A stretch of DNA of 48,093 bases. Source: DASRWT01 sp046728035. GTDB lineage: Bacteria; Methylomirabilota; Methylomirabilia; Rokubacteriales; CSP1-6. The stretch covers positions 1 to 48,093 of the forward strand of contig JBKPDT010000160.1 of assembly GCA_046728035.1 (NCBI GenBank), given 5' to 3'. A model generated the notes under the pieces. That model made no database searches, was not told where the DNA came from, and saw only the letters and a list, made by a program, of their open reading frames with translations. The translations under genes were made by a program, and so were the position numbers. Positions 1 to 8,425 of this stretch are shown piece by piece (the stretch's first letter is position 1; each line of letters starts with the position of its first letter).

Positions 1-299
1 AGCGCCACCTCGACGGGCGCGTGCCCGCCTCCGTAATACACCGGCCCAAGCAGGGCTTCGAGATTCCACTCGCCACCTGGCTCCGGGGAGAGCTGCGCGA
101 GATGGGGCACGAGTTGCTGCTTTCCCCGCGCGCCCTAGGCCGGGGCTACGTGCTACCGGCGCGCGTCCAGACGATCTGGGACGAGCATCAGCGCGGCATC
201 CGCGACCGCGCGTCTCTCCTCTGGGCTCTCATGGTCCTCGAGCTCTGGCATCGCACCTTCGTGGACCAGGCGCCCCCCGAGGGGCCGACCGCGCCGTGA
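1..299 (+). CDS. Asparagine synthase-type amidotransferase, C-terminal end (5' truncated by window)
   Basis: Only about the last 99 residues are present; the reading frame is already open at base 3 and runs to TGA at 297-299. The visible part matches the end of the synthetase domain of AsnB-type enzymes: a HRPKQGF-like segment, a WLRGELRE helix, then an RGY...EH..G.RD..LLWALMVLELWHR tail. The family transfers ammonia from glutamine to an ATP-activated carboxylate. Exosortase loci usually carry such genes as exosortase A system-associated amidotransferases, which fits the genes downstream. The N-terminal glutaminase domain lies outside the window, so the catalytic Cys2 cannot be checked. The next gene starts inside the stop codon region (GTGA), so they are probably co-transcribed. 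Confidence 0.85.
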   Translation, partial: RHLDGRVPASVIHRPKQGFEIPLATWLRGELREMGHELLLSPRALGRGYVLPARVQTIWDEHQRGIRDRASLLWALMVLELWHRTFVDQAPPEGPTAP

Positions 300-1054
300 G
301 CCGCTTCGAGGACGAGTGGCAGAAGCGCTTCGAGCGCTTCGCGCGGACGTCCGCGGACGAGGCCCTGATCTCGGGCTGGTCGCCGACCGGGCTGCGCCGG
401 CGGTTCGCCATCTTCGCCTCACTCGTCCCGTCGCTCCGGCTGCCCGAGGCGGCCCAGGCGCTCGATCTGGGGTGCGGTGGCGGCACGTATGTGCGCTATC
501 TGGCCGGCCTCGGCCATCGTGTGGTGGGGCTCGACTACTCCGTGCCCAGCCTGGAACGCGCGTGGGCGGCCGACCCGGGCCCCAAGGGCCGCTACCTCGC
601 GGGGGATGCCTATGGGCTGCCCTTCCGCGGCGCCGCCTTCGATCTCGTGGTCTCCATCGGCGTGCTTCAGACCTTGGGTGAGCCGGAGCGCGCCCTGGGC
701 GAGATGGCCCGCGTCCTGCGTCCGGGGGGCGTACTGGTGGTCGAGGCGCTCAACCGGAGGGCCCTGGTCACCCGGGCGCGACGTGTGGTCGCGCGGGCGC
801 GTGGGTGGTCCGAGCGGGTACGGGTGTGGGACCCCGTCGACGTGGTGGGCTGGCTCGAGGGCCACGGCCTCGAGCCCCTGCACCGGGCCGGCATCTACCT
901 CCCGCCCCGCCGCGCCGGGACCCTGGATCACCTCCTCGGGAGCGCGCCTGCCGTGCGCGCCCTGGATCGGAGCCGCCGCTTGAGCAATCTCACCGCTCAC
1001 GGCTTCCTCTTCTCCGCGCGCCGCCGGTCCGGCGGCTCCGCGATGGGAGTTTGA
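296..1054 (+). CDS. Class I SAM-dependent methyltransferase (type 11)
   Basis: The 252-residue product has the SAM-binding motif I LDLGCGGGTY at residues 56-65, an acidic strand-2 end (VVGLDYS), a GDAYGLPF segment for motif II and a typical ARVLRPGG post-motif. This is the layout of small-molecule and lipid methyltransferases (Methyltransf_11). The GTG start at 296 overlaps the upstream amidotransferase stop by four bases. Context suggests methylation of a surface glycan or its precursor; the substrate cannot be read from the sequence. Confidence 0.85.
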   Translation: MSRFEDEWQKRFERFARTSADEALISGWSPTGLRRRFAIFASLVPSLRLPEAAQALDLGCGGGTYVRYLAGLGHRVVGLDYSVPSLERAWAADPGPKGRYLAGDAYGLPFRGAAFDLVVSIGVLQTLGEPERALGEMARVLRPGGVLVVEALNRRALVTRARRVVARARGWSERVRVWDPVDVVGWLEGHGLEPLHRAGIYLPPRRAGTLDHLLGSAPAVRALDRSRRLSNLTAHGFLFSARRRSGGSAMGV

Positions 1055-1058
1055 TCCC

Positions 1059-2933
1059 ATGTACGGACTCGTCGCCGGCTTCGGCTCCGCCGCCTCCCGC
1101 GTGTCCCCATCCGTCCTTCCGGCGGCCATCGACGACGACGGCGACGCCAAGGTGGGACACTTCACCGATGAGCGCTCGGTGTCCGTGATGGTCATGGTGC
1201 CTCGCGAATCCCACCTCGCGCCCCTCTTGGCCTGGCGACGCGACGGCCGCCTCGGTATCGCGGTGGATGGGTACCTCACCACCGACGTGGCCGGACCCCC
1301 CGGCCGTCAGGTCGAGCGCCTGCTGGAGATGATCGAGGAGCGCGGGGTGGAGTCTGCCCTCGGCGCGGTGGTGGCAGGCGCGTTCAACCTGGTGGTGATC
1401 GACCTCGACGCCCGCACCTTCGTCGTCGCCAACGACCGGCTCGGCCCCATCCCGCTCTACGTGGCCGAGACGCGCGGCGGCGCCGTGGTGTCCACGCTCC
1501 CGCGCCTGCCGGTCACCACCGGCCTCGTCTCGAGGGAGCCCGATCTCACGGCATGCGCCGAGCTGATCTACCTCGGGAACACCATCGGCGACCGCTACTA
1601 CCTCAAGGGACTGCGCCGGCTCCCCCGCGCCTCGATCCTCAAGTGGGAGGAGGGAAGCGGCCGGCTCGAGGCGCGACAGACCTCACTGGCGCATCTCCCC
1701 GACGTAGCCGCGACGGCGCCCGCCGACCTCGACGCGATCGCCGAGACCGTCCGGGCCTCCTGTCGCCGCATGGCGGACGTGAGCGGGCGGACCGCCCTCT
1801 TCCTCAGCGGTGGGATGGACTCGCGCCTCATCCTCGCGGCGTGGCCGGCCGGCCGTGATCTCCCGTGCTACAGCTACGGCCCCGCGGAGTTCGCCGACGT
1901 GGCGATCGCCCGACAGCTCGCCGCCACGCGTGGCGCGCCCTTCACGCGGGTCCCCCTCGACGGGAACCAGGTCGCCGACGACATCGATCGGATGCTCTGC
2001 TTCACGGGGCCTCCGGCCTTTCCCAACCGGTACCTGGCCGCGCGTCGGGTCCTCCAGGACGGGTTCGACACCGTGCTCGATGGGTACATGGGCGACGTGC
2101 TGCTCGGGGGGTCGTTCTACGGCAAGGGCCCGGTCACGAGCCGGCTCGCCCGCTACGCGCGCTACGTCAACCGGCTCGTGGACGAACCGACCCGACGCAT
2201 CGGTCTCGACCGCCTCGCCGAGTGGATCTTCGCCGATATGCTCGATCCGGGTGCGCTCGCCTGGCTGGAGCGCAACGGCGACCCGGACTTCGCCCGCGCC
2301 CTCGCCGCGGAACGGCCGCGAATCCTCGAGGACATCTCCACCGAGCTCCGGCGGATGGCGTCTCCGGACGGATCGACGGCGCTCCTCTTCCGGAACTTCA
2401 CGATCGTCCACAAGGCTCTCCACAACTCCATCTTCCAGACCGTGGCCTCACGGCGCTTCGTCCGGGTCGGGGTCCCGTTGATGAACGATGGTCCGTTCCT
2501 CGAGGCCACCCTGCGCCTGCCCCCCGACGAGGTCGCCTTCCGGAAGCTATATATCCGTCTCTTCCGCCGCCACTTCCCGGCCTATGCCGACGCGCCGTAC
2601 GCGGCTTCCCTCCTGCCCCTGCGCCGTTCGCCGCTGCTCCATCACTGGGTGAGGTCCCTCGGTTCGCGACGGAACCGGCTGATCCCCCACGCGCGCGCGC
2701 TTGCGGTCGGGTTCGACGAGTGGCGGACATGGCTCGCCCAGAGTGAGGGGCTGCGCGAGCGCGCGGTGGTGCTGCTCGCTCGCCTCGGTGTCGCGAGCGC
2801 GGAGCGTCTTCGCGCCGCCGTGGAGCGCATCGGTGACGGCCGCGAATCCGGATCGGGCGATCTCCTGCACCTCGGCGGCCTCGCCTACCTTGTCCAGACG
2901 CCGCTCCGCCTGGGCGCGGCCGGGCCGCGCTGA
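1059..2933 (+). CDS. Asparagine synthase-like protein lacking the glutaminase cysteine (copy 1)
   Basis: The 624-residue protein has the two-domain plan of AsnB. The N-terminal class II glutamine-amidotransferase-like fold is recognisable from FNLVVIDLDARTF and a NDRLGPIPLYV segment around residues 110-130. A PP-loop ATP pyrophosphatase domain follows, with SGGMDS at residues 250-255. A catalytic amidotransferase begins Met-Cys-Gly; this one begins Met-Tyr-Gly-Leu, so the N-terminal nucleophile is missing and glutamine hydrolysis is unlikely. Beta-lactam synthetase and carbapenam synthetase are known relatives that also lost this Cys and use the synthetase half for adenylation and amide or lactam formation. 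It sits four bases after the methyltransferase and is followed three bases later by a paralogue. The substrate is unknown. Confidence 0.85.
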   Translation: MYGLVAGFGSAASRVSPSVLPAAIDDDGDAKVGHFTDERSVSVMVMVPRESHLAPLLAWRRDGRLGIAVDGYLTTDVAGPPGRQVERLLEMIEERGVESALGAVVAGAFNLVVIDLDARTFVVANDRLGPIPLYVAETRGGAVVSTLPRLPVTTGLVSREPDLTACAELIYLGNTIGDRYYLKGLRRLPRASILKWEEGSGRLEARQTSLAHLPDVAATAPADLDAIAETVRASCRRMADVSGRTALFLSGGMDSRLILAAWPAGRDLPCYSYGPAEFADVAIARQLAATRGAPFTRVPLDGNQVADDIDRMLCFTGPPAFPNRYLAARRVLQDGFDTVLDGYMGDVLLGGSFYGKGPVTSRLARYARYVNRLVDEPTRRIGLDRLAEWIFADMLDPGALAWLERNGDPDFARALAAERPRILEDISTELRRMASPDGSTALLFRNFTIVHKALHNSIFQTVASRRFVRVGVPLMNDGPFLEATLRLPPDEVAFRKLYIRLFRRHFPAYADAPYAASLLPLRRSPLLHHWVRSLGSRRNRLIPHARALAVGFDEWRTWLAQSEGLRERAVVLLARLGVASAERLRAAVERIGDGRESGSGDLLHLGGLAYLVQTPLRLGAAGPR

Positions 2934-2936
2934 CGC

Positions 2937-4835
2937 GTGCACGGCCTCGTCGCTGCCCTCGGAAGCGCCGCCCGGCACCTCACGCGCGAGGCGATCGTCC
3001 ATCACCTGGGCGTCCCCGCCGCAGACGCCGTCCATCTTGTCGCCGCCGAGCCCGGGGTGAGCGTGGCCCTCCTGGCCCCCTCCGGGACCGGCGCGATGCC
3101 GCCCATCGCACGGTCGGCCCGTGGATCGCTGGGTCTCGCGCTCACCGGCTATCTGCTGGTGGACTCCGCCTTGCCCGCGGACCGCCACCCCCGGCTACTG
3201 CTGGAGGCGGTGGAGCTTCGCGGGCTGGAGGCGGCCCTGCGCGACGTGGTGGCTGGCAGCTTCAATCTCGTTGTCGTGGATCGAGCGCGCGACCAGGTGC
3301 TCATCGCCAACGACCTCATCGCCTCGGTCGCCCTCTACTATGCCGAGGTCCCCGGCGGCGCCATCGCCACCACCATTCCGGGGTTGCTCCGGCTCGGCGG
3401 CCTTCTTCCCGCGGAGCTGGACTGGACGGGTGTCGCGGAGTTGGTCCAGCTGGGGCACACCGTCGGCGACCGGTATCCTATCGCGGGCGTGCGGCGCCTT
3501 CACGCGGCATCCGTCCTGTCCTGGGATGGAGGAGGCGCCCGTCTCGATGTCCACGCCACCGACCGCGACCCCAGCCGGCTTGCCGTCGAGCCGGGACACC
3601 CCGACCTTGACCATCTCGGCGACCTGATCGAGACAGCGTGCCGGCGACTGACCCGCCTGGATGGTCGCATTGCGAATCTCCAGAGTGGCGGGCTCGACTC
3701 GCGGCTCGTCCTCGCGGCGTGGCCTCGCGAGGCGCCGCTACCGTGCTACAGCTATGGGCCGGCGGACCTTGCCGACGTCGTCGTCGCCGCGCGGCTGGCC
3801 GAGGTCAGGGGCTCGTCGTTCTGCCGCGTTGCGCTTCCCGGCGACGCCGTGGCCGAGGCCTTCGACGACATGGCCCTCTTCGGGGGCGCGCCCCTGTACC
3901 CGAACCGGTACCTCGCCGCCCGGCACCTTCGTGGAGACGGTTTCGGCGCGGCGGTGGATGGCCTGATGGGCGACCTTCTGATGGGCGGGACCTCATTCAT
4001 TTACCAGGACCGGTTCTCGCGGGTCGGACGATATCTCAAGTCCATTCACCGCTTCGTCGACGGCTCCGTCCGCCGCATCGGCCTCGATGCCCTGACTGAG
4101 ATCATCCTCGACAGCCACACCGACCCCACCGCCGGAGCCTGGGCCGCGCGACACCTGGCCCCCGAGGTCGCCGCGCGCCTGACCGCCGCGACGACCGAGA
4201 TCCGGCAGGACATATGGAGCGAGCTCGGCCGGCTCGCCCCCGACCAGGATTCGGCCGCGCTTCTCCTCCGGAGGTTCCGGATGAGGAGCCGGAGCGCCAA
4301 CTATACCCGTCAGCAGGGTGTCTTCACCCGTCGCTTCGTGCACGTCTACTACCCGTTCCCGGCGGATGTGCCGCTGCTCGAGGCGTTCTTCCGTGTGGAG
4401 CCCCGGGTGACCGCCTTCCACCGGAACCAGATCCGCTTGTTCCGGCGCCGCTATCCGGCGTATGCCGAGGTGCCGTATGCGGCGTCCTTGCTCCCGGTGA
4501 AGCGCGATTCGCTCGTGCACCTGTGGGGACCGAGGCTACGCCGGCGCGGTCTTCGGCTTCCGCTCTTCGAGCCGCGCATCGCCGGTGTAAGGGGAGACTA
4601 CGACGAGTGGCACGAGTGGTTCCAGGCCAGCCCGGCGCTCCGCGCGCGGGTCGGAGGGCTCCTCCCGAAGGTTGGCCTGGCCCATCCCGATCACCTACAA
4701 TCGAAGTTGGAGGACATCGAGCACGGGCGGGAGCTGGGCGCCGGCGAGCTCGCTCACCTGGCCGCCCTGGCCCACTTGCTCACCGCCTCGCCCGCGCGCG
4801 TGGCCCCATCCTCGCGGAGTGTGACAGGCCCATGA
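2937..4835 (+). CDS. Asparagine synthase-like protein lacking the glutaminase cysteine (copy 2)
   Basis: The 632-residue product is a tandem paralogue of the preceding gene and collinear with it: the PP-loop SGGLDS again starts at residue 250, and both proteins share a PYAASLLP block near residue 520. It begins Met-His-Gly-Leu from a GTG codon, so it too has no Cys2 nucleophile. It is therefore predicted to be an ATP-dependent adenylating amide synthase without its own glutaminase. The GTG start is three bases after the previous stop. The end overlaps the next gene by four bases (ATGA), which indicates translational coupling. Two divergent copies side by side suggest either a heteromer or two consecutive ligations. 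Confidence 0.83.
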   Translation: MHGLVAALGSAARHLTREAIVHHLGVPAADAVHLVAAEPGVSVALLAPSGTGAMPPIARSARGSLGLALTGYLLVDSALPADRHPRLLLEAVELRGLEAALRDVVAGSFNLVVVDRARDQVLIANDLIASVALYYAEVPGGAIATTIPGLLRLGGLLPAELDWTGVAELVQLGHTVGDRYPIAGVRRLHAASVLSWDGGGARLDVHATDRDPSRLAVEPGHPDLDHLGDLIETACRRLTRLDGRIANLQSGGLDSRLVLAAWPREAPLPCYSYGPADLADVVVAARLAEVRGSSFCRVALPGDAVAEAFDDMALFGGAPLYPNRYLAARHLRGDGFGAAVDGLMGDLLMGGTSFIYQDRFSRVGRYLKSIHRFVDGSVRRIGLDALTEIILDSHTDPTAGAWAARHLAPEVAARLTAATTEIRQDIWSELGRLAPDQDSAALLLRRFRMRSRSANYTRQQGVFTRRFVHVYYPFPADVPLLEAFFRVEPRVTAFHRNQIRLFRRRYPAYAEVPYAASLLPVKRDSLVHLWGPRLRRRGLRLPLFEPRIAGVRGDYDEWHEWFQASPALRARVGGLLPKVGLAHPDHLQSKLEDIEHGRELGAGELAHLAALAHLLTASPARVAPSSRSVTGP

Positions 4836-6016
4836 CCGTGCTACACGTCCTCGACCATTCGCTACCGGCGCTGAGCGGCTACAGCACGCGCAGCCGGAAC
4901 ATCGTCGTCTTCCAGCGCGAGGCGGGCCTGCGCCCGGTGGTCGTCACGTCACCCAAGCACCCCGTGGCGGGGCCCGAGCGCGAGGTGCTGGAGGGGATCG
5001 CGCACTACCGGACCCGGCCGGGCCGGGCGGTCGGCATCCCCTACGTTCGCGAGCTGGGCCTGATGGCGGCGCTGGCGCGCCGGATCCGGGACGTGGCGCG
5101 ATCGGAAGGGGCCCGGGTCCTCCACGCCCATTCGCCCGTACTCAATGGGCTGCCCGCGCTGTGGGTCGGGCGGCGCCTCGGGCTCCCCGTCGTCTACGAG
5201 GCCCGTGCCTTCTGGGAGGATGCCGCGGTCGATCAGCAGACCACGCGCGAGGGATCCCTCCGGTACCGGCTGACCCGGACGCTCGAGACATTCCTGTTCC
5301 GGCGGGTCGACCGCGTTGTCGTCATCGCCGAGGCCATGCGCCACGACATCGTCAGGCGCGGTGTCCCCGCCGAGCGTGTGACGGTGGTGCCCAATGGCGT
5401 GGACACGGACATCTTCAGCCCGGTGCTGCGGGACGAGCGCCTCGCCCGCTCGCTCGGCCTCGATGGAGCGCCGGTGCTCGGGTTCATCGGATCCTTCTAC
5501 CACTACGAGGGGCTGAGCCTCCTGCTCGAGGCGTTGCCCGCGCTGCGTGCGCGGATGCCGGGCGTCCGTGTGCTGCTGGTGGGGGGCGGCGACGAAGAGG
5601 TGGCCCTCCGGTCGATGTCGGCGCGCATCGGCGACGCCGTGGTCTTCGCGGGCCGAGTGCCCTACGACCGGATCCGCGACTACTACTCCCTCATCGACGT
5701 CTTCGTCTGCCCGCGGCGCCGGATGCGCCTGACCGAGCTCGTGACGCCCCTGAAGCCGCTCGAGGCGATGGCGATGGCCTGCCCGGTGCTCGCCAGCGAT
5801 GTGGGTGGACAGGCCGAGCTCATCCGCCACGACGTGACGGGTGTGCTCTTCTCCGCGGAGTCCCGCGACTCGCTCGTGGAGGCGGCGGCGGGGCTCGGTG
5901 CCGATCCCGCGCGGCGTGCCCGGCTCGGGCGCCAGGCGCGGGAATTCGTGGTGGCCCAGCGCGGGTGGCCCCAGGTGGTCGGCCGGTACCTGCCCCTCTA
6001 TGAGGCCGGAGCCTAG
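4832..6016 (+). CDS. Exosortase-associated GT4 glycosyltransferase (Daro_2409 type)
   Basis: The product is 394 residues from ATG 4832. It starts MTVLHVLDHSLPALSGYSTR and continues with VVTSPKH, the hallmark opening of the PEP-CTERM/exosortase A-associated glycosyltransferase family. The C-terminal GT-B half has VPNGVDTDIF, an E-x7-E-like PLKPLEAMAMACPV segment and the preceding DVFVCPRRRMRLTELVTP loop. It is expected to move a sugar from a nucleotide donor to a lipid-linked acceptor at the inner face of the membrane. The frame is open far upstream, but ATG 4832 overlaps the previous stop (ATGA) and coincides with the family N-terminus. This gene is good independent evidence that the whole cluster belongs to the exosortase system. 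Confidence 0.9.
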   Translation: MTVLHVLDHSLPALSGYSTRSRNIVVFQREAGLRPVVVTSPKHPVAGPEREVLEGIAHYRTRPGRAVGIPYVRELGLMAALARRIRDVARSEGARVLHAHSPVLNGLPALWVGRRLGLPVVYEARAFWEDAAVDQQTTREGSLRYRLTRTLETFLFRRVDRVVVIAEAMRHDIVRRGVPAERVTVVPNGVDTDIFSPVLRDERLARSLGLDGAPVLGFIGSFYHYEGLSLLLEALPALRARMPGVRVLLVGGGDEEVALRSMSARIGDAVVFAGRVPYDRIRDYYSLIDVFVCPRRRMRLTELVTPLKPLEAMAMACPVLASDVGGQAELIRHDVTGVLFSAESRDSLVEAAAGLGADPARRARLGRQAREFVVAQRGWPQVVGRYLPLYEAGA

Positions 6017-6023
6017 GCGCGCC

Positions 6024-7256
6024 GTGCGAGCCCTCGTCCTGTCCTCGACGTTTCCCAACGCCAATCAGCCCACGCTGGGCGTCTTCATCCGCGAGCGGAT
6101 GCGAGCCCTCGCCGGCCGGTGCGAGCTGCGCGTGGTGGCGCCGGTGCCGTGGTTCCCCGCCAATGGGCTCATCCGCGGCGCGAGCGTGGTCGGGCTCCCG
6201 GCAGTCGAGGACGGCGGCGGGTTCCCCGTCTATCACCCGTCCTTCCTGTCCGTCCCGCGCTATCTCAAGTGCCTCGACGGCCTTCTCTACGCGATCTCGT
6301 TGGCCCCGTTCGTGGCGCGCCTGCGCCGGCAATTCCCGTTCGATCTGATCGACGCCCATTTCGCCTACCCCGATGGCGTCGCCGCCGTGCTCCTGGGCCG
6401 GCTCCTGCGCAGGCCGGTGGTCATCACGCTCCGCGGCAGCATTGTCCGTCTCCAGCACTACCGGCTCCATCGGCCACAGATCCGCCGGGCCCTGGAGGGC
6501 GCCGCGGGGATCATCGCGGTGAGCCAGTCGCTGAAGGACGTCGCCGCCGGCCTGGGCATCGTGCCGGAGCGGATCACGGTGATCCCGAACGGCGTGGATC
6601 TCGCAAAGTTCCATCCGGTCACCCGGGCCGCAGCCCGGGCGACGTGCGGGCTCCCCGCGGACCGGCCGGTCATCCTCACCGTCGGCGGCATCTACGAGGG
6701 CAAGGGACAACATCTGGTCGTCGAGGCCCTGGCCAGCCTGTCGGCCCGCTATCCCGACGCGCTCTACGTGATGGTGGGGGGCGATCGCCGAGACGGCTAT
6801 CCAGAGCGCGTGCGGGAGCTCGCCACACGGAGCGGCCTGGCCGACCGGCTGCGCTTCGCGGGGGCTCACCCCCACACAGCGCTCGCCGCCTGGTACTCCG
6901 CCGCAGACGTCTTCTGCCTCGCCACCCAATCCGAGGGCTGGGCCAATGTGCTCCTGGAAGCGCTCGCCTGCGGGACGCCGGTGGTCACCACCCGGGTCGG
7001 CGGCAATGCCGAGATCGTCCGCGAGGGGCGTGACGGCCTGCTCGTGCCGTTCGGCGACGTGCCCGCTCTTGCGCGGGCCCTCGACCGCGCGCTCACGTCG
7101 AGCTGGGACTCCGCCGCGCTCACCGCCCATGCCGCCGGGCACACGTGGCACGCCGCCGCGAACGGCGTGATGGGCGAGTTCGCGCGCGTCGTGGCCGCCG
7201 TGCCGTCCGTCGGCTCGGCGAATCCCAAGCGTTCGACCGCGGTGTCCAACCGATGA
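6024..7256 (+). CDS. GT4-family glycosyltransferase
   Basis: The product is about 410 residues. The N-terminal Rossmann domain opens VRALVLSSTFPNANQPTLGV and has DAHFAYPDGV; the C-terminal domain has IPNGVDLAKF, LTVGGIYEGKG and SEGWANVLLEALACGTPVV, which contains the conserved acidic residues of GT4 retaining transferases. GTG 6024 is chosen because it places the start right at the first beta strand. ATG 6000 is in frame, would add eight residues and would overlap the upstream gene by 17 bases. The stop overlaps the next start by four bases. A second GT4 enzyme implies at least a two-sugar addition in the pathway. Confidence 0.87.
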   Translation: MRALVLSSTFPNANQPTLGVFIRERMRALAGRCELRVVAPVPWFPANGLIRGASVVGLPAVEDGGGFPVYHPSFLSVPRYLKCLDGLLYAISLAPFVARLRRQFPFDLIDAHFAYPDGVAAVLLGRLLRRPVVITLRGSIVRLQHYRLHRPQIRRALEGAAGIIAVSQSLKDVAAGLGIVPERITVIPNGVDLAKFHPVTRAAARATCGLPADRPVILTVGGIYEGKGQHLVVEALASLSARYPDALYVMVGGDRRDGYPERVRELATRSGLADRLRFAGAHPHTALAAWYSAADVFCLATQSEGWANVLLEALACGTPVVTTRVGGNAEIVREGRDGLLVPFGDVPALARALDRALTSSWDSAALTAHAAGHTWHAAANGVMGEFARVVAAVPSVGSANPKRSTAVSNR

Positions 7257-8425
7257 TCACCACGCTCTGGCGGAAGCGGCTCTACCGTACCGAGGCCCTG
7301 CGCCTCATGGCCCGTGACCTCCGGGGCTGGCGTGGGCCCGTGCGCGCGCCCGGCGAGCATCTGGACGCGGCCGCCCGCTGGATCCTGCGCGCCCAGGCGG
7401 CGACGCGGGACGACGGGGTGTCTGGCGGCTACTCGCTCGAGGACGGGTGGATCGCCTCCTATCCGGAGACGACCGGTTACATCATCCCGACCCTCCTCGC
7501 CTACGCGGACTATTCCGGCAAGCGCGAGTACGCCGCGCACGCGCTCGCCATGGCCGACTGGGAGTGCGCGGTGCAGCTCCCGGAAGGCGGCTTCCCGGGC
7601 CACTTCGTGAACCAGACCAATCCCCCCGCGGTCTTCAACACCGGACAGGTAATCTTCGGCCTCCTCGCAGCGCACGAGACGTTCGGGAACCCGCGGTTTC
7701 TCGACGCCGCCCGGCGAGCGGGGGCCTGGCTCGCGGCCATCCAGGAGCGCGACGGCTCGTGGCGCCGGTTCGACTACCGCGACACGGTGCACGTCTACAA
7801 CACCCGCACGGCGTGGGCTCTCGTGGAGCTGGGCCTGGCCGCGGGCGCCGACGCGACGCGCGCCGCCGGCGAGCGGCACCTCGACTGGGCGCTGGACCAG
7901 CAGGATCGGGACGGTTGGTTCCGCAACGCCGCGTTCGGCGCCGGCGAGGACCCGTTCCTGCACACCATCGCTTATACGACACAGGGGCTGCTCGAGGCCG
8001 GCCTTCGGGTCGGCCGGGCCGACTACGTGGCGGCCGCGGAGCGCGCCTGCCGCGCGCTCGTGCCCCACGTGCGGCCCGACGGCCATATCCCGGGCACCTT
8101 CGCGCCGGGCTGGCGCCCCACCGCCCGCTACTCGTGCCTGACCGGAAACGCCCAGATGGCGGCCCAGTGGCTCCGGCTCCACGATCGCACGGGCGACCCG
8201 GGATTCCGGGAAGCCGCCGTCCGCGCCCTGACGTTCCTCAAGCGCACGCAGGATTGCGAGACGCACAATCCTCACGCGCGCGGGGCCATCAAGGGCTCAC
8301 ACCCCTTCTGGGGGCGCTATCTCTTCGGCACCTATCCCAACTGGGCCGTGAAGTTCTTCATGGACGCCCTCCTCATGGAGGAGCTCGTCCTCACGGGACG
8401 GAAGTCATGCATCCGCTGCTGGTGA
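7253..8425 (+). CDS. Alpha/alpha-toroid (six-hairpin/terpene-cyclase-like) protein
   Basis: The 390-residue protein is built from repeated helical hairpins with Trp/Gly-rich turns: residues around 40-70, 100-130, 150-180, 200-230 and 255-300 each contain an AA..W...Q..DG.W/F-like unit (for example AAIQERDGSW and ALDQQDRDGWF). This is the pattern of alpha/alpha toroids such as squalene-cyclase-like, prenyltransferase-like and six-hairpin glycosidase proteins. There is no signal peptide, and I see neither a DXDD motif nor a clear glycosidase acid pair. A role in handling a polyprenyl or sugar-linked intermediate is inference from its place between a glycosyltransferase and an adenylating enzyme. 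The 3' end overlaps the next gene by 19 bases. Confidence 0.75.
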   Translation: MITTLWRKRLYRTEALRLMARDLRGWRGPVRAPGEHLDAAARWILRAQAATRDDGVSGGYSLEDGWIASYPETTGYIIPTLLAYADYSGKREYAAHALAMADWECAVQLPEGGFPGHFVNQTNPPAVFNTGQVIFGLLAAHETFGNPRFLDAARRAGAWLAAIQERDGSWRRFDYRDTVHVYNTRTAWALVELGLAAGADATRAAGERHLDWALDQQDRDGWFRNAAFGAGEDPFLHTIAYTTQGLLEAGLRVGRADYVAAAERACRALVPHVRPDGHIPGTFAPGWRPTARYSCLTGNAQMAAQWLRLHDRTGDPGFREAAVRALTFLKRTQDCETHNPHARGAIKGSHPFWGRYLFGTYPNWAVKFFMDALLMEELVLTGRKSCIRCW

